Positions 43,957 through 52,093 of a DNA stretch of 64,000 bases are shown piece by piece; positions within the stretch are counted from its first letter, which is position 1; each line of letters opens with the position of its first letter. A program made the position numbers and the translations under genes. The stretch spans positions 992,001 to 1,056,000 of the forward strand of contig JAIUOF010000001.1 in the NCBI GenBank assembly GCA_020161355.1, given 5' to 3'. Below the pieces are notes generated by a model. It worked only from the letters and a program-made list of their open reading frames with translations. It was not told where the DNA came from and ran no database searches. The DNA is from Bacteroidota bacterium. Its GTDB lineage: Bacteria; Bacteroidota; Bacteroidia; Cytophagales; Spirosomataceae.

Positions 43957-44907
43957 GTGAGGACCAAATTATTAACTATTTCTTTCACCCTAATTTTATT
44001 TAATTCCATAGCAACTACCCGAACATTTTGCGGGGCATCTGGCGGAAACTGGACTGTTGCTTCAAACTGGTGCACCGGCAATCCCGCTGTGAGTGGTACC
44101 CTACCGGTTGCCGGAGATGATATCATTATACCAGCTGGAATTACCGTTATTGCCAATTCCAATATTGGTCCCATATTTAGATCGATAACTGTAAACGGTA
44201 CTCTAAATGTTTCTGATAATGGCAAAGTTGAAACCCAGGTATTATACATTAATGCCTCTACAGGCTCAACATTTTCCAACTCAAACAACGATAAACTAAA
44301 GATAACTGGTGGAGTTACATATAGTGGAAATGAAATCAATACTATTCCAAAAGGGGTTGCTCATGGAACAATTCCTCCTTCTTTTCCAGTGAAAATCTCT
44401 GTTTTCGAGGCTTCTTCCTATGAATCTAAAATAAAATTAAATTGGAAAACCAAAGAAGAAACCAACTTTTCGGGATTTGAAATTCATAAATCTTACGATG
44501 GTAAATCATTCGAAAGTATTGGATTTGTTTCGGGTACAGGAGAAGGAAACTATGTTTTTTCTGACAATTCCCCAAAATCTGGCAACAATTACTACAGATT
44601 AAAAATGATAGATAAGGATGGCTCATCTGAGTTTTCAAAAATTATTTCTCAGTTCTATCAATCTGAATCTTCTGATGTTCTGGTTTACCCCAATCCCATT
44701 GAAAACAAAACTTTCGAAATAAAAACAGTAAAAGGATATTCTGATTTCCAGATTTTTAACCTTTCAGGTGAAAGAATAAATACTGAAATTCAAAAGAACT
44801 TGGATAGTTCTTCAATCATTATTAAAGACAAAATCGAAAATCAAAGCCTGATTTTAAAGGCTAATGTAAACGGTAATATTATTTCCCAAAAAATATTTGT
44901 AAATTAA
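43957..44907 (+). CDS. T9SS type A sorting-domain surface protein
   Basis: A 316-residue exported protein starting at a GTG codon (signal LLTISFTLILFNSIA). The first 110 residues form a beta-helix-like G8-type domain with repeated Val-x-Gly-Thr/Ile-x-Ser steps (FCGASGGNWTVASNW, ITVNGTLNVSDNGKV). A fibronectin III-like segment follows (LNWKTKEETNFSGFEIHKSYDGKSFESIG), the common spacer before a T9SS domain. The C-terminal sorting domain has VYPNPIENKTFEI, FNLSGERIN and a final basic strand SQKIFVN. The gene is followed after eight bases by a small peptide gene, so the two are very likely one transcript. Confidence 0.8.
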   Translation: MRTKLLTISFTLILFNSIATTRTFCGASGGNWTVASNWCTGNPAVSGTLPVAGDDIIIPAGITVIANSNIGPIFRSITVNGTLNVSDNGKVETQVLYINASTGSTFSNSNNDKLKITGGVTYSGNEINTIPKGVAHGTIPPSFPVKISVFEASSYESKIKLNWKTKEETNFSGFEIHKSYDGKSFESIGFVSGTGEGNYVFSDNSPKSGNNYYRLKMIDKDGSSEFSKIISQFYQSESSDVLVYPNPIENKTFEIKTVKGYSDFQIFNLSGERINTEIQKNLDSSSIIIKDKIENQSLILKANVNGNIISQKIFVN

Positions 44908-44915
44908 TCCTCAAA

Positions 44916-45026
44916 ATGAAAAGTAATTATTCAAAACCGAAATTGCAGAAATTGGGAAAAGTCAAGGCTATTACCCTAAAAACAGGTTCACTGTCTGATT
45001 TTGGAAGTAATAAATATACTCCCTAA
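44916..45026 (+). CDS. 36-residue peptide with a lasso-RiPP-type leader
   Basis: A short gene too small for usual ORF cut-offs. The peptide begins MKSNYSKPKLQKLGKV and continues KAITLKTGSLSDFGSNKYTP. The first half reproduces the leader pattern Y-x-x-P-x-L-x-x-L-G-x-V-x-x-x-T-L of lasso-peptide precursors and of a larger Bacteroidota group with the same leader. After TLKTGS there is one Asp, at position 5 counted from the Gly, where known lasso rings need Asp/Glu at 7-9, so a classical lasso ring is doubtful. No lasso cyclase, protease or RRE gene is in the window. It starts eight bases after a T9SS protein gene and is followed by a strong terminator. Confidence 0.65.
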   Translation: MKSNYSKPKLQKLGKVKAITLKTGSLSDFGSNKYTP

Positions 45027-45030
45027 GAAC

Positions 45031-45726
45031 TCAATAAATCAAAAATATCGTTGGCCTTTTCTGTATATCAGGAAGGCCCTTTTTTTTCCATGTACCTACT
45101 GATTGGGTTTTGATAAATTCGCTATCAGAGGTGATATCGCAAGCCACACAAAGGCGGGTGGCAGGATTGAGATTGTTGTAAATCGTAGTTAAAAGCTGAT
45201 GATTACGATAGGGTGTCTCCATAAAAATCTGCGTTTGTTTCTTTTGAGTAGCCTCTTTTTCAATCTTTCGCAATTTTTTAGCCCGCTCCTCTTCTTTGAT
45301 TGGTAAATACCCATGAAAAACAAAAGATTGACCATTAAAGCCAGATGCCATTAAAGCTAAGAGTATTGAATTTGGGCCTACCAAAGGATTTACTTTTATC
45401 CCCAATTGATGTGCTACTTCTACCACCAATGCTCCCGGGTCTGCCACACCGGCACATCCGGCTTCCGAAATCACCCCGAAATCACCTTCCGTTTCCTGAA
45501 GAAAATTATAAACCTCCTCAAATCCTGTGTCCTGATTGATTTCAAAAAATTGAAGTTCGTCAATAACAATACCTTCTTTTAATGAGGAAATAAACCTGCG
45601 GGTAGTTTTGATATTTTCAACGAAAAACACTTTCAGAGATTTGATGACCGATATAGCTTCAGGAGTCAGAGACTTCTGATGGGTATTCTCGGCCAAAAGC
45701 ATTGGGAGGAGGAAAAGATTCCGCAT
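45031..45726 (-). CDS. RsmI-like tetrapyrrole-methylase-family SAM methyltransferase
   Basis: A 231-residue member of the tetrapyrrole methylase superfamily, closest by eye to 16S rRNA 2'-O-methyltransferase RsmI. VISEAGCAGVADPGALVV matches the SAM-binding region, LVGPNSILLALMASGFNG the Gly-Pro-Asn-Ser loop, and FHGYLPIKEEERAKKLRKI plus METPYRNHQLLTTIYN the C-terminal domain. The N-terminus is abbreviated compared with RsmI (LFLLPMLLAENTHQKSLTPEA), which is usual for a second, shorter paralogue in Bacteroidota. Its last codons on the minus strand also encode, on the plus strand, the terminator of the peptide gene. Follows the HAD gene by 27 bases. Confidence 0.83.
   Translation of the reverse strand: MRNLFLLPMLLAENTHQKSLTPEAISVIKSLKVFFVENIKTTRRFISSLKEGIVIDELQFFEINQDTGFEEVYNFLQETEGDFGVISEAGCAGVADPGALVVEVAHQLGIKVNPLVGPNSILLALMASGFNGQSFVFHGYLPIKEEERAKKLRKIEKEATQKKQTQIFMETPYRNHQLLTTIYNNLNPATRLCVACDITSDSEFIKTQSVGTWKKKGLPDIQKRPTIFLIY
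45053..45087 (+). terminator. Terminator of the T9SS-peptide transcript, inside the opposing gene
   Basis: GGCCTT pairs with AAGGCC and the inner TCTG with CAGG (one bulged T), followed by C and eight T residues. It lies 27 bases after the peptide stop and within the C-terminal coding region of the convergent methyltransferase gene. Confidence 0.8.
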
Positions 45727-45753
45727 AATTTGAATAAAAATAATTTTAAGAGC

Positions 45754-46410
45754 TTATGAATTCAGAACTTCCAGGATTCTTTCCGTTTTTAAATCTAGGT
45801 AGTTATTTATGTAAGAACTACAAGGCGGTAATTCTTCAGGCTTATGTGAGCTCAGTACGCCTACCACTCTCATTCCGGCGTTAATTCCCGCACTTACTCC
45901 CGAATATGAATCTTCAAAAACCACACATTCCGAAGGCTTTACACCCAGGTTATCAGCCGATTGCAGATATACTTCGGGATGAGGTTTATGATGAGTAACA
46001 TTTTCACTGGCCATAATTGATTCCATCATATACTCAAAACCGAGACCTTTCATTATAAGGTCGAGGTTGGCTCTGGGTGCTGAAGTGGCAACGCCGGTCA
46101 AAAATCCAGCTTCTTTCAGAGCTTTCAAAAAAGTCATAAAACCATCAATCTCCTTAATATTTTCGGCATAAATCTCCCTGAAAAGTGACTCCTTTTCGTA
46201 TTCAAGCTCGTCAAATTCCTTTCTTTCAATTTTCCTACCCAAAAAATGACTCAAAATATAGGAATTACTTTTTCCGTACATATGTTGCGAAAACTCTTCT
46301 TCTGTAGGAAACAGATTTCTTTTCTCAAAAAAACGCTTAAATGCGATACTATGAAATGGGTTGGTATGGCATATTACGCCATCCATATCAAAAATTACTG
46401 CTTTTTTCAT
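45754..46410 (-). CDS. HAD-family phosphatase/phosphomutase (beta-PGM-like)
   Basis: A 218-residue HAD hydrolase of the cap-type I branch, like beta-phosphoglucomutase and sugar phosphatases. Motif I is VIFDMDGVI with nucleophile Asp8 and acid/base Asp10; motif II is TGVATSAPRANLDLI; motif III Lys lies in NVTHHKPHPEVYLQSA; motif IV is VVFEDSYSGVSAGINAG. The cap domain covers about residues 15-85. A -7 box TAATTTTG lies exactly four bases before its ATG, predicting a leaderless or nearly leaderless mRNA. Substrate unknown. Confidence 0.88.
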   Translation of the reverse strand: MKKAVIFDMDGVICHTNPFHSIAFKRFFEKRNLFPTEEEFSQHMYGKSNSYILSHFLGRKIERKEFDELEYEKESLFREIYAENIKEIDGFMTFLKALKEAGFLTGVATSAPRANLDLIMKGLGFEYMMESIMASENVTHHKPHPEVYLQSADNLGVKPSECVVFEDSYSGVSAGINAGMRVVGVLSSHKPEELPPCSSYINNYLDLKTERILEVLNS

Positions 46411-46414
46411 CCCT

Positions 46415-46422
46415 CAAAATTA
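46415..46422 (-). promoter_or_regulatory. -7 promoter box of the HAD-methyltransferase operon
   Basis: Reads TAATTTTG on the minus strand, followed by AGGG and then the ATG. Just upstream at 46428-46448 a perfect 6-bp inverted repeat (TTAAGC/GCTTAA, nine-base loop) may be an operator. Confidence 0.55.
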
Positions 46423-46591
46423 AACAATTAAGCATTTTAAACGCTTAAAAATCTTAGGATTGTTTTTTAGAAAAGTTAAACCCCGGTAAAATCGAAGATT
46501 TTAGGGATAAAGAAAGGATTACGCTTTGGGATTGCTAAAAAATTCAGTACCAAAATTTTAATAATCCCCAAAAATATACCCAAAAACCAAG

Positions 46592-46599
46592 TATTTTTG
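46592..46599 (+). promoter_or_regulatory. -7 promoter box of uvrA
   Basis: TATTTTTG is followed by TAAA and then the uvrA ATG, so transcription should begin at or next to the start codon. Confidence 0.55.
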
Positions 46600-46603
46600 T
46601 AAA

Positions 46604-49465
46604 ATGAAAGAAACGGTAAACGGTACCCAAGCCATAGATTTTGACCAGCTTGACCCCAAAAAATATATCATTATTAAGGGAGCAAGAGTTAATAACCTGA
46701 AAAATGTAAGCGTAGCCATCAAACGCAATACTTTAACAGTAATAACCGGATTATCGGGTAGTGGAAAATCTTCGCTGGCATTTGATACACTTTATGCCGA
46801 AGGGCAAAGAATGTACGTTGAGAGCCTGAGCTCTTACGCCCGTCAGTTTTTGGGTCGTATGGAAAAACCCGAAGTAGATTATATCAGAGGTATATCGCCG
46901 GCGATAGCCATCGAGCAAAAAGTAGGATCAAAGAACCCCCGCTCTACGGTTGGAACAACTACCGAAATCTACGATTATTTCAAGTTGCTTTTTGCCCGCA
47001 TTGGTACCACAATATCACCTAAAAGTGGGCAGGAAGTTAAAAAAGATACCATCACTGATGTAGTCAACTATCTTTTTTCTTTTGAAGAAAACACCAAAGT
47101 GATGGTACTATGTCCGCTTAAAGTCAATTCAGAAAAATCGCTGGAAAAAGAACTCGAATTACTTCTAAAGAAGGGTTTTGGTAGAATCCTTGTCAATGAA
47201 GAACTGATTTTGATTGAAGAACTGATTGAGAATTTTGACAAAAAAGTACACGAAAAAGCTAAATATAAAATACTGATTGACAGAGCCGTAATTCACTTTG
47301 ATGAAACGGGTAACCCTGATGAAGATACGCAGTTCAGGTTATCTGACTCGGTTCAAACCGCTTTTTTTGAAGGTGAAGGCGACTGTGAAGTGCATATTGC
47401 TTCTTCAGAGGGATTGATTACAAAAAATTTCTCTGACCGTTTTGAATTAGATGGAATCACTTTCGAAACGCCCTCAGTCAACCTTTTTACATTTAATAAC
47501 CCTTATGGGGCCTGCAAACGCTGTGAAGGCTTCGGAAACGTATTAGGTATTGATGAGAGCCTTGTTTTCCCTGACAAAAACCTCTCAGTATTTGAAGGTG
47601 CCATAGCACCCTGGAGATCAGAAAAAATGAATGATTGGCTCATGCCTCTAATCAGAAAAGGGATAAGATTTGATTTTCCTATTCACCGGTCGATAAAAGA
47701 CCTTTCTGAAGAACAATATCAGTTGCTCTGGACAGGAAATGAACATTTTGCAGGATTAAACGATTTTTTCAAATACCTGGAAGAACAGACCTTCAAAATC
47801 CAGTACAGAGTGATGCTAAGCCGGTATCGCGGGCGTACGGTTTGTCCTGACTGTCGTGGCTCAAGACTCCGAAAAGACGCATCCTATGTTAAAGTCGCCG
47901 GAAAATCGATCATTGACCTGGTTTTAATGCCCATTTCGGAAGTAACGGCATTTTTCAAAAATCTGGAACTCAACGAATATCAATACAAAGTAGCCCGGCG
48001 GATTTTGATTGAAATCAACAACCGCCTGGATTTTATGGAGAGAGTTGGCTTGGGCTATCTGACCCTCAACAGGCTTTCCAACACCCTTTCTGGTGGCGAA
48101 ACACAACGCATCAGATTGGCTACCTCTCTCGGCAGCTCATTAGTAGGCTCAATGTACATTCTCGACGAACCCAGTATAGGACTGCACCCCCGTGATACCC
48201 AGCGTCTGGTGAGCGTTTTACAATCTTTGAAAGATCTGGGCAATACAGTGATTGTAGTAGAACATGAAGAAGATGTGATGAAGGCCTCTGATGAAATCAT
48301 TGATATCGGACCTGACGCCGGAAACCTGGGTGGTGAATTGGTTTATCAGGGAAAATGGGATGATAAAATTCCTGTCGAAAACAAAAGCCATACGGTTAAT
48401 TTTTTAAGTGGCAAAGAAATCATACCACTTCCTAAAAACCGTCGGAAATTCTTTGATTTTATTTCAATCAACGGTGCCAAAGAAAATAACCTGAAAGATG
48501 TGACGGTAAAAATACCGCTGGGGGTATTCACTGTAGTGACGGGAGTAAGTGGATCAGGAAAATCTACGCTTATTCGAAAAATTCTATACCCGGCTCTGGC
48601 TAAACTAAAGGGCGATTTTGGTGATGATGTCGGGCGTTTTGATGATCTTTCAGGAAGCTTGAGCCGAATAACCCAGATAGAGATGGTCGATCAGAATCCA
48701 ATCGGCAAATCGAGCCGATCTAATCCGGTGACTTATATCAAAGCTTATGATACCCTCAGAGCCTTGATGTCGGAACAACCTCTCTCTAAAACCCGGGATT
48801 ATAAGCCTTCTCATTTTTCGTTTAACGTAGAAGGAGGCCGTTGTGAGGCATGTCAGGGTGAAGGCCACCAGACTATAGAAATGCAGTTTATGGCTGATGT
48901 AAAGCTTACCTGTGAAAGTTGCCATGGTAAAAGATTCAAAAAGGAGGTTTTAGAAGTAAAATACCAGGATAAGGACATCGCGGAAATTCTTGACATGACG
49001 GTGGATGAGGCCCTGGATTTTTTCAGAGATAATCAACCTAAACTCGCCGAGAAAATGCAGCCCTTGCAAGACGTAGGCCTGGGATATATTAAATTAGGAC
49101 AAGCGTCTAACACGCTTTCCGGTGGGGAAGCTCAGCGAGTAAAACTTGCTTTCTTCCTGGGAAAGGGCAATTCAGATAAAGGTAAAACCTTGTTTATTTT
49201 TGATGAACCTACCACAGGATTGCATTTCCATGACATCAAAAAACTACTGAAAGCCTTAAATGCCCTGGTCAATCAGGGAGATAGTGTGGTAGTAATTGAG
49301 CACAATATGGAGGTAATCAAAAGCTCAGACTGGATAATCGATCTCGGCCCGGAAGGGGGTGAAAAAGGAGGTTTTGTTTGTTTTGAGGGTACTCCCGACG
49401 AAATGATAAATATTGAAAATAATTATACGGCTCAGTTTCTAAAAGAGAAAATCAAACCTCAATAA
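46604..49465 (+). CDS. uvrA: UvrA, excinuclease ABC subunit A
   Basis: A 953-residue DNA damage sensor of nucleotide excision repair. Two ABC ATPase halves are present: Walker A GLSGSGKSSLAFDTLYAEGQ with LSSYARQFLGRM, then GVSGSGKSTLIRKIL. The signature motifs LSGGETQRIRLATSLG and LSGGEAQRVKLAFFLG are intact, with Walker B MYILDEPSIGLHP and LFIFDEPTTGLHF. Zinc-binding cysteines are in CKRCEGFG and CPDCRGSR (first module) and in CEACQGEGHQ and CESCHGKR (second module). Length is normal. The next gene starts one base after the stop codon, so they are co-transcribed. Confidence 0.97.
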   Translation: MKETVNGTQAIDFDQLDPKKYIIIKGARVNNLKNVSVAIKRNTLTVITGLSGSGKSSLAFDTLYAEGQRMYVESLSSYARQFLGRMEKPEVDYIRGISPAIAIEQKVGSKNPRSTVGTTTEIYDYFKLLFARIGTTISPKSGQEVKKDTITDVVNYLFSFEENTKVMVLCPLKVNSEKSLEKELELLLKKGFGRILVNEELILIEELIENFDKKVHEKAKYKILIDRAVIHFDETGNPDEDTQFRLSDSVQTAFFEGEGDCEVHIASSEGLITKNFSDRFELDGITFETPSVNLFTFNNPYGACKRCEGFGNVLGIDESLVFPDKNLSVFEGAIAPWRSEKMNDWLMPLIRKGIRFDFPIHRSIKDLSEEQYQLLWTGNEHFAGLNDFFKYLEEQTFKIQYRVMLSRYRGRTVCPDCRGSRLRKDASYVKVAGKSIIDLVLMPISEVTAFFKNLELNEYQYKVARRILIEINNRLDFMERVGLGYLTLNRLSNTLSGGETQRIRLATSLGSSLVGSMYILDEPSIGLHPRDTQRLVSVLQSLKDLGNTVIVVEHEEDVMKASDEIIDIGPDAGNLGGELVYQGKWDDKIPVENKSHTVNFLSGKEIIPLPKNRRKFFDFISINGAKENNLKDVTVKIPLGVFTVVTGVSGSGKSTLIRKILYPALAKLKGDFGDDVGRFDDLSGSLSRITQIEMVDQNPIGKSSRSNPVTYIKAYDTLRALMSEQPLSKTRDYKPSHFSFNVEGGRCEACQGEGHQTIEMQFMADVKLTCESCHGKRFKKEVLEVKYQDKDIAEILDMTVDEALDFFRDNQPKLAEKMQPLQDVGLGYIKLGQASNTLSGGEAQRVKLAFFLGKGNSDKGKTLFIFDEPTTGLHFHDIKKLLKALNALVNQGDSVVVIEHNMEVIKSSDWIIDLGPEGGEKGGFVCFEGTPDEMINIENNYTAQFLKEKIKPQ

Positions 49466-49466
49466 G

Positions 49467-50036
49467 ATGCGAATCCCATTGGAATTCAGGCTATTGCTTT
49501 TGGCAGCTTTGGGATTAAGGCTATTGGCTTCGGCTAAAAAGAGGAAAAAGTCAGAGGAAAAAGAATCAGTGTATTTCAATGAACTACCTGATTTTGAACC
49601 TATAAAAGGAGAAACTTTTGCATTTGATAACCTAAAAAACAATCACAAAAATATCTACCGAAGTATTATCAGAGGGCATGAGACAGATAACAAACTTTTC
49701 TTTTTGATTTTTTTGATTCAAAAACTTGAAAAATCGCTTTCAAAAGGTGGCATTTATCGGTTTTTCTGGTTTGAACCGCATTTGGTGGCGGCATTTTATG
49801 AAAGTCTGGTTTATTTGGGGATGACCGGTTGCTCTGAAAAATTTGGCGAGATACTGTCTCAAATCTCCAATGAAAATTTCTTAAAACTTAAAAACCATAA
49901 TTACCCGCTACTCTCAGCCCAATCATTTCAGGTTGATGGTGATTGCCCCACAGGTGTTTTTGAAAAGTTTGGCAGCTCATTCCTTCTTGAAAATTATATT
50001 GAAGCGGTGGAAAAAAAGTTTTTCCTAAACCAATAA
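49467..50036 (+). CDS. Hypothetical protein, possibly DUF4375/DMP19-like
   Basis: A 189-residue protein starting one base after the uvrA stop. The first 22 residues are hydrophobic with a Lys/Arg run after them (LLLLAALGLRLLASAKKRKK), looking like a membrane anchor or a degraded signal. From residue 75 the chain resembles DUF4375 proteins, the family of the DNA mimic DMP19: KLEKSLSKGGIYRFFWFEP corresponds to the Asn-Gly-Gly-Phe-x-x-Phe-Phe region, and VAAFYESLVYLGMTGCSEKF to the paired helix. The match is loose, with Gly-Gly-Ile in place of Gly-Gly-Phe. No enzyme motif is seen. Coupling to uvrA is the strongest clue to function. Confidence 0.55.
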   Translation: MRIPLEFRLLLLAALGLRLLASAKKRKKSEEKESVYFNELPDFEPIKGETFAFDNLKNNHKNIYRSIIRGHETDNKLFFLIFLIQKLEKSLSKGGIYRFFWFEPHLVAAFYESLVYLGMTGCSEKFGEILSQISNENFLKLKNHNYPLLSAQSFQVDGDCPTGVFEKFGSSFLLENYIEAVEKKFFLNQ

Positions 50037-50074
50037 GAAATAATTTAATATTTTTGATAAAAAAGAACCTTCAA

Positions 50075-50899
50075 ATGAAAATAGACGCTCACCAGCATTT
50101 CTGGAAATATAATAGTGAGGATTTCGGCTGGATAGACGACAGCATGACCGTAATCAAAAAAGATTTCCTACCTGAAAGCCTCGCTCCTATCCTAAAAGAA
50201 AATGGCTTTGAAGGCTGTGTGTCGGTTCAGGTTAACCAGATATTGGCCGAAAATGACTTTATGCTAAAGCTTACCGCTGAAAATGACTTCATCAAGGGAA
50301 TTGTAGCATGGGTGGATCTGAAATCAGAAAACCTACGGGAACAGTTGCAGGAATTTAAAAAAACACCTGTCGTAAAAGGTTTCAGGCATGTATTGCAGGC
50401 AGAAAAAGAAGGTTTTATAAGCGATCCGGGATTTATTTCGGGGGTTAAAACACTTTCTGAATATGGTTTTTGTTATGATATTTTGATTTTTCCAAATCAG
50501 CTCAAAGAAGCCAAAACACTGATAAAAAGTTGCCCTGAAAACAAGTTTATAATCGACCACATAGCTAAGCCATATATAAAAGACAAAAAAGTAAACCAAT
50601 GGGCCAATTACATGCAGAAAATCGGGGAATTACCCAATGTGATGTGTAAAGTGTCTGGAATGGTAACTGAAGCTGATTGGAAAAACTGGAAAAAAGAAGA
50701 TTTCTACATTTACCTCGATATGGTTTTAGGGGCATTTGGAACCAAAAGACTGGTTTATGGCTCCGATTGGCCGGTTTGCACCTTGGCGGCTCAGTATGCC
50801 GAACAACTCGCAATTGTGGAATCTTATTTTGAAAAACTATCACCCACCGAAAAATCTGATATTTTTGGAGGCAATGCGGTTAGATTTTATAGCTTATAA
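50075..50899 (+). CDS. Amidohydrolase-family lactonase
   Basis: A 274-residue TIM-barrel metal-dependent hydrolase of the amidohydrolase_2 type, like L-fuconolactonase and L-rhamnono-lactonase. The metal-binding strand is MKIDAHQHFWKYN at the start; FIIDHIAKPYI and VMCKVSGMVTEADW carry the later His and loop positions, and LVYGSDWPVCTLAA supplies the conserved Asp of the final strand. The TTG at 50054 is upstream, but the ATG at 50075 begins exactly at the first barrel strand and is preferred. Sugar-acid lactone hydrolysis is a family-based inference; no sugar pathway genes are adjacent. Confidence 0.85.
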   Translation: MKIDAHQHFWKYNSEDFGWIDDSMTVIKKDFLPESLAPILKENGFEGCVSVQVNQILAENDFMLKLTAENDFIKGIVAWVDLKSENLREQLQEFKKTPVVKGFRHVLQAEKEGFISDPGFISGVKTLSEYGFCYDILIFPNQLKEAKTLIKSCPENKFIIDHIAKPYIKDKKVNQWANYMQKIGELPNVMCKVSGMVTEADWKNWKKEDFYIYLDMVLGAFGTKRLVYGSDWPVCTLAAQYAEQLAIVESYFEKLSPTEKSDIFGGNAVRFYSL

Positions 50900-50904
50900 A
50901 AATG

Positions 50905-50932
50905 AAAAGGCCATCCAGAGGACAGCCTTTTT
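50905..50932. terminator. Bidirectional terminator between convergent genes
   Basis: AAAAGGC-CA-TCC-AGA-GGA-CA-GCCTTTTT forms a stem with a symmetric internal CA/CA loop. A runs and T runs on both sides suit either strand. Confidence 0.75.
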
Positions 50933-50951
50933 CAATATTGTACTATAAAAT

Positions 50952-51974
50952 TTATCTATGCAAAATCAAATTCTGAGTCATGGCCTCTTCTCCGTTGATA
51001 ACTCTGATAGTCAGGTTAGTTGTAACCAAACCTTTAGGAAGTGAATAGGCTTTTCTCAGCTGCTGTACAGTGCCTTCCATACTCATTACTTTTCTACCGT
51101 CAAGGTTTACGATTTCCACCGTAACTTTGTCCGTATCTCTCATACCGGTAAGCTTCAAATTAAACTCTCCCTGAGTAGGATTAGGCCAAACACCGATTTC
51201 AGGAACGATGTTCTTTCCTCTGCCTGAAGTAAAGCTTACACCATTATTGGCATTTAATCCTTTTTTAGATTTAACCCAAACACCGTTTTCCAGATGAGTC
51301 ACTTCACTGTTGTCTGATAGTTTTACATCTAATTCTGATTTTTTAGAAGTACTCAAAACCCAGTATTCTGTCTGGTTAATTTCTTCCATGTTATAATCCA
51401 ACTCAGTCGAAACATCCATTGGGTTACGAGCCACGTATTTGGCTTCTACGGTATTTCCATTAAGATTTTTAACGCCGAAATTTCTCAATGTAGAGCCATC
51501 TCCTACAGGAAAATCAAAACTACCTTCACCTGATTTTTGCATTACACCAGCCACATGAGAAAGATCACTTGCTCCTGTATGACCAGCTTTTTCAGACAAT
51601 GAAAGCACAGCACCTTCTGTCGAAACGATACCTTTTTCAAATGTCACGTTTTCATCAACGTTAACAGAAGTTTTAAGATTCACATCGTTTTGAACCGATA
51701 GTCGGGCTATCTGAAGTTTTTGAGAACCGTCGATTACCTGAGGGCTGTCACCATTAAGTACCAAATCTCCTTTTGAGGAAATTTTGGCATTATTGGTCAA
51801 GTCTCCTTTTAGAATTACTTTCCCGTGGTTTGAAATGTCACCATTATTAACCACAGAAGACCCCAGGCTTAGAACTGCCCCTTCACTAACATGAATGACA
51901 GTGGAGTTAACCACTTGTGCGGAAACTGAGCCGGCAATTAAACCGATGCCTACTGAAAGTATTAATTTTTTCAT
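50952..51974 (-). CDS. T9SS-type surface beta-helix protein
   Basis: A 340-residue exported protein with a signal peptide (MKKLILSVGIGLIAGSVSAQ). Residues about 25-140 consist of short repeated strands (GAVLSLGSSVVNNGDISNHG, GKVILKGDLTNNAKISSKG, GDLVLNGD) that suggest a right-handed beta-helix like G8/filament-type domains. The middle is a beta sandwich ending in NGVSFTSGRGKNIVPEIG. The C-terminus has VWPNPTQGEFNLKLTG, VEIVNLDGRKVMSME, LRKAYSLPKGL and MTQNLILHR, a T9SS type A sorting domain. It is monocistronic and converges with the lactonase gene. Confidence 0.82.
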   Translation of the reverse strand: MKKLILSVGIGLIAGSVSAQVVNSTVIHVSEGAVLSLGSSVVNNGDISNHGKVILKGDLTNNAKISSKGDLVLNGDSPQVIDGSQKLQIARLSVQNDVNLKTSVNVDENVTFEKGIVSTEGAVLSLSEKAGHTGASDLSHVAGVMQKSGEGSFDFPVGDGSTLRNFGVKNLNGNTVEAKYVARNPMDVSTELDYNMEEINQTEYWVLSTSKKSELDVKLSDNSEVTHLENGVWVKSKKGLNANNGVSFTSGRGKNIVPEIGVWPNPTQGEFNLKLTGMRDTDKVTVEIVNLDGRKVMSMEGTVQQLRKAYSLPKGLVTTNLTIRVINGEEAMTQNLILHR

Positions 51975-52002
51975 ATTTTGAAATGTTTAATCTCTTATTG
52001 AT

Positions 52003-52016
52003 GGTTAAAATTAACC
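52003..52016. promoter_or_regulatory. Short palindrome upstream of the surface protein gene
   Basis: GGTTAA and TTAACC form perfect arms around AA, 29 bases upstream of the start codon. It could be a repressor site; it is short and AT-rich, so chance is possible. Confidence 0.25.
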
Positions 52017-52093
52017 TTATTCTTAATTAAAAAAAAATATCCAATTCATTTTTTATTAAATGGCTACCGCAAATTTTGAACCAAACCATCAAA

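Noticed and set aside
44916..45726. Complete lasso-peptide biosynthetic cluster around the leader-like peptide
   Set aside because: Genes on both sides are a T9SS protein, a tetrapyrrole-family methyltransferase and a HAD phosphatase; no cyclase, peptidase or RRE is present.
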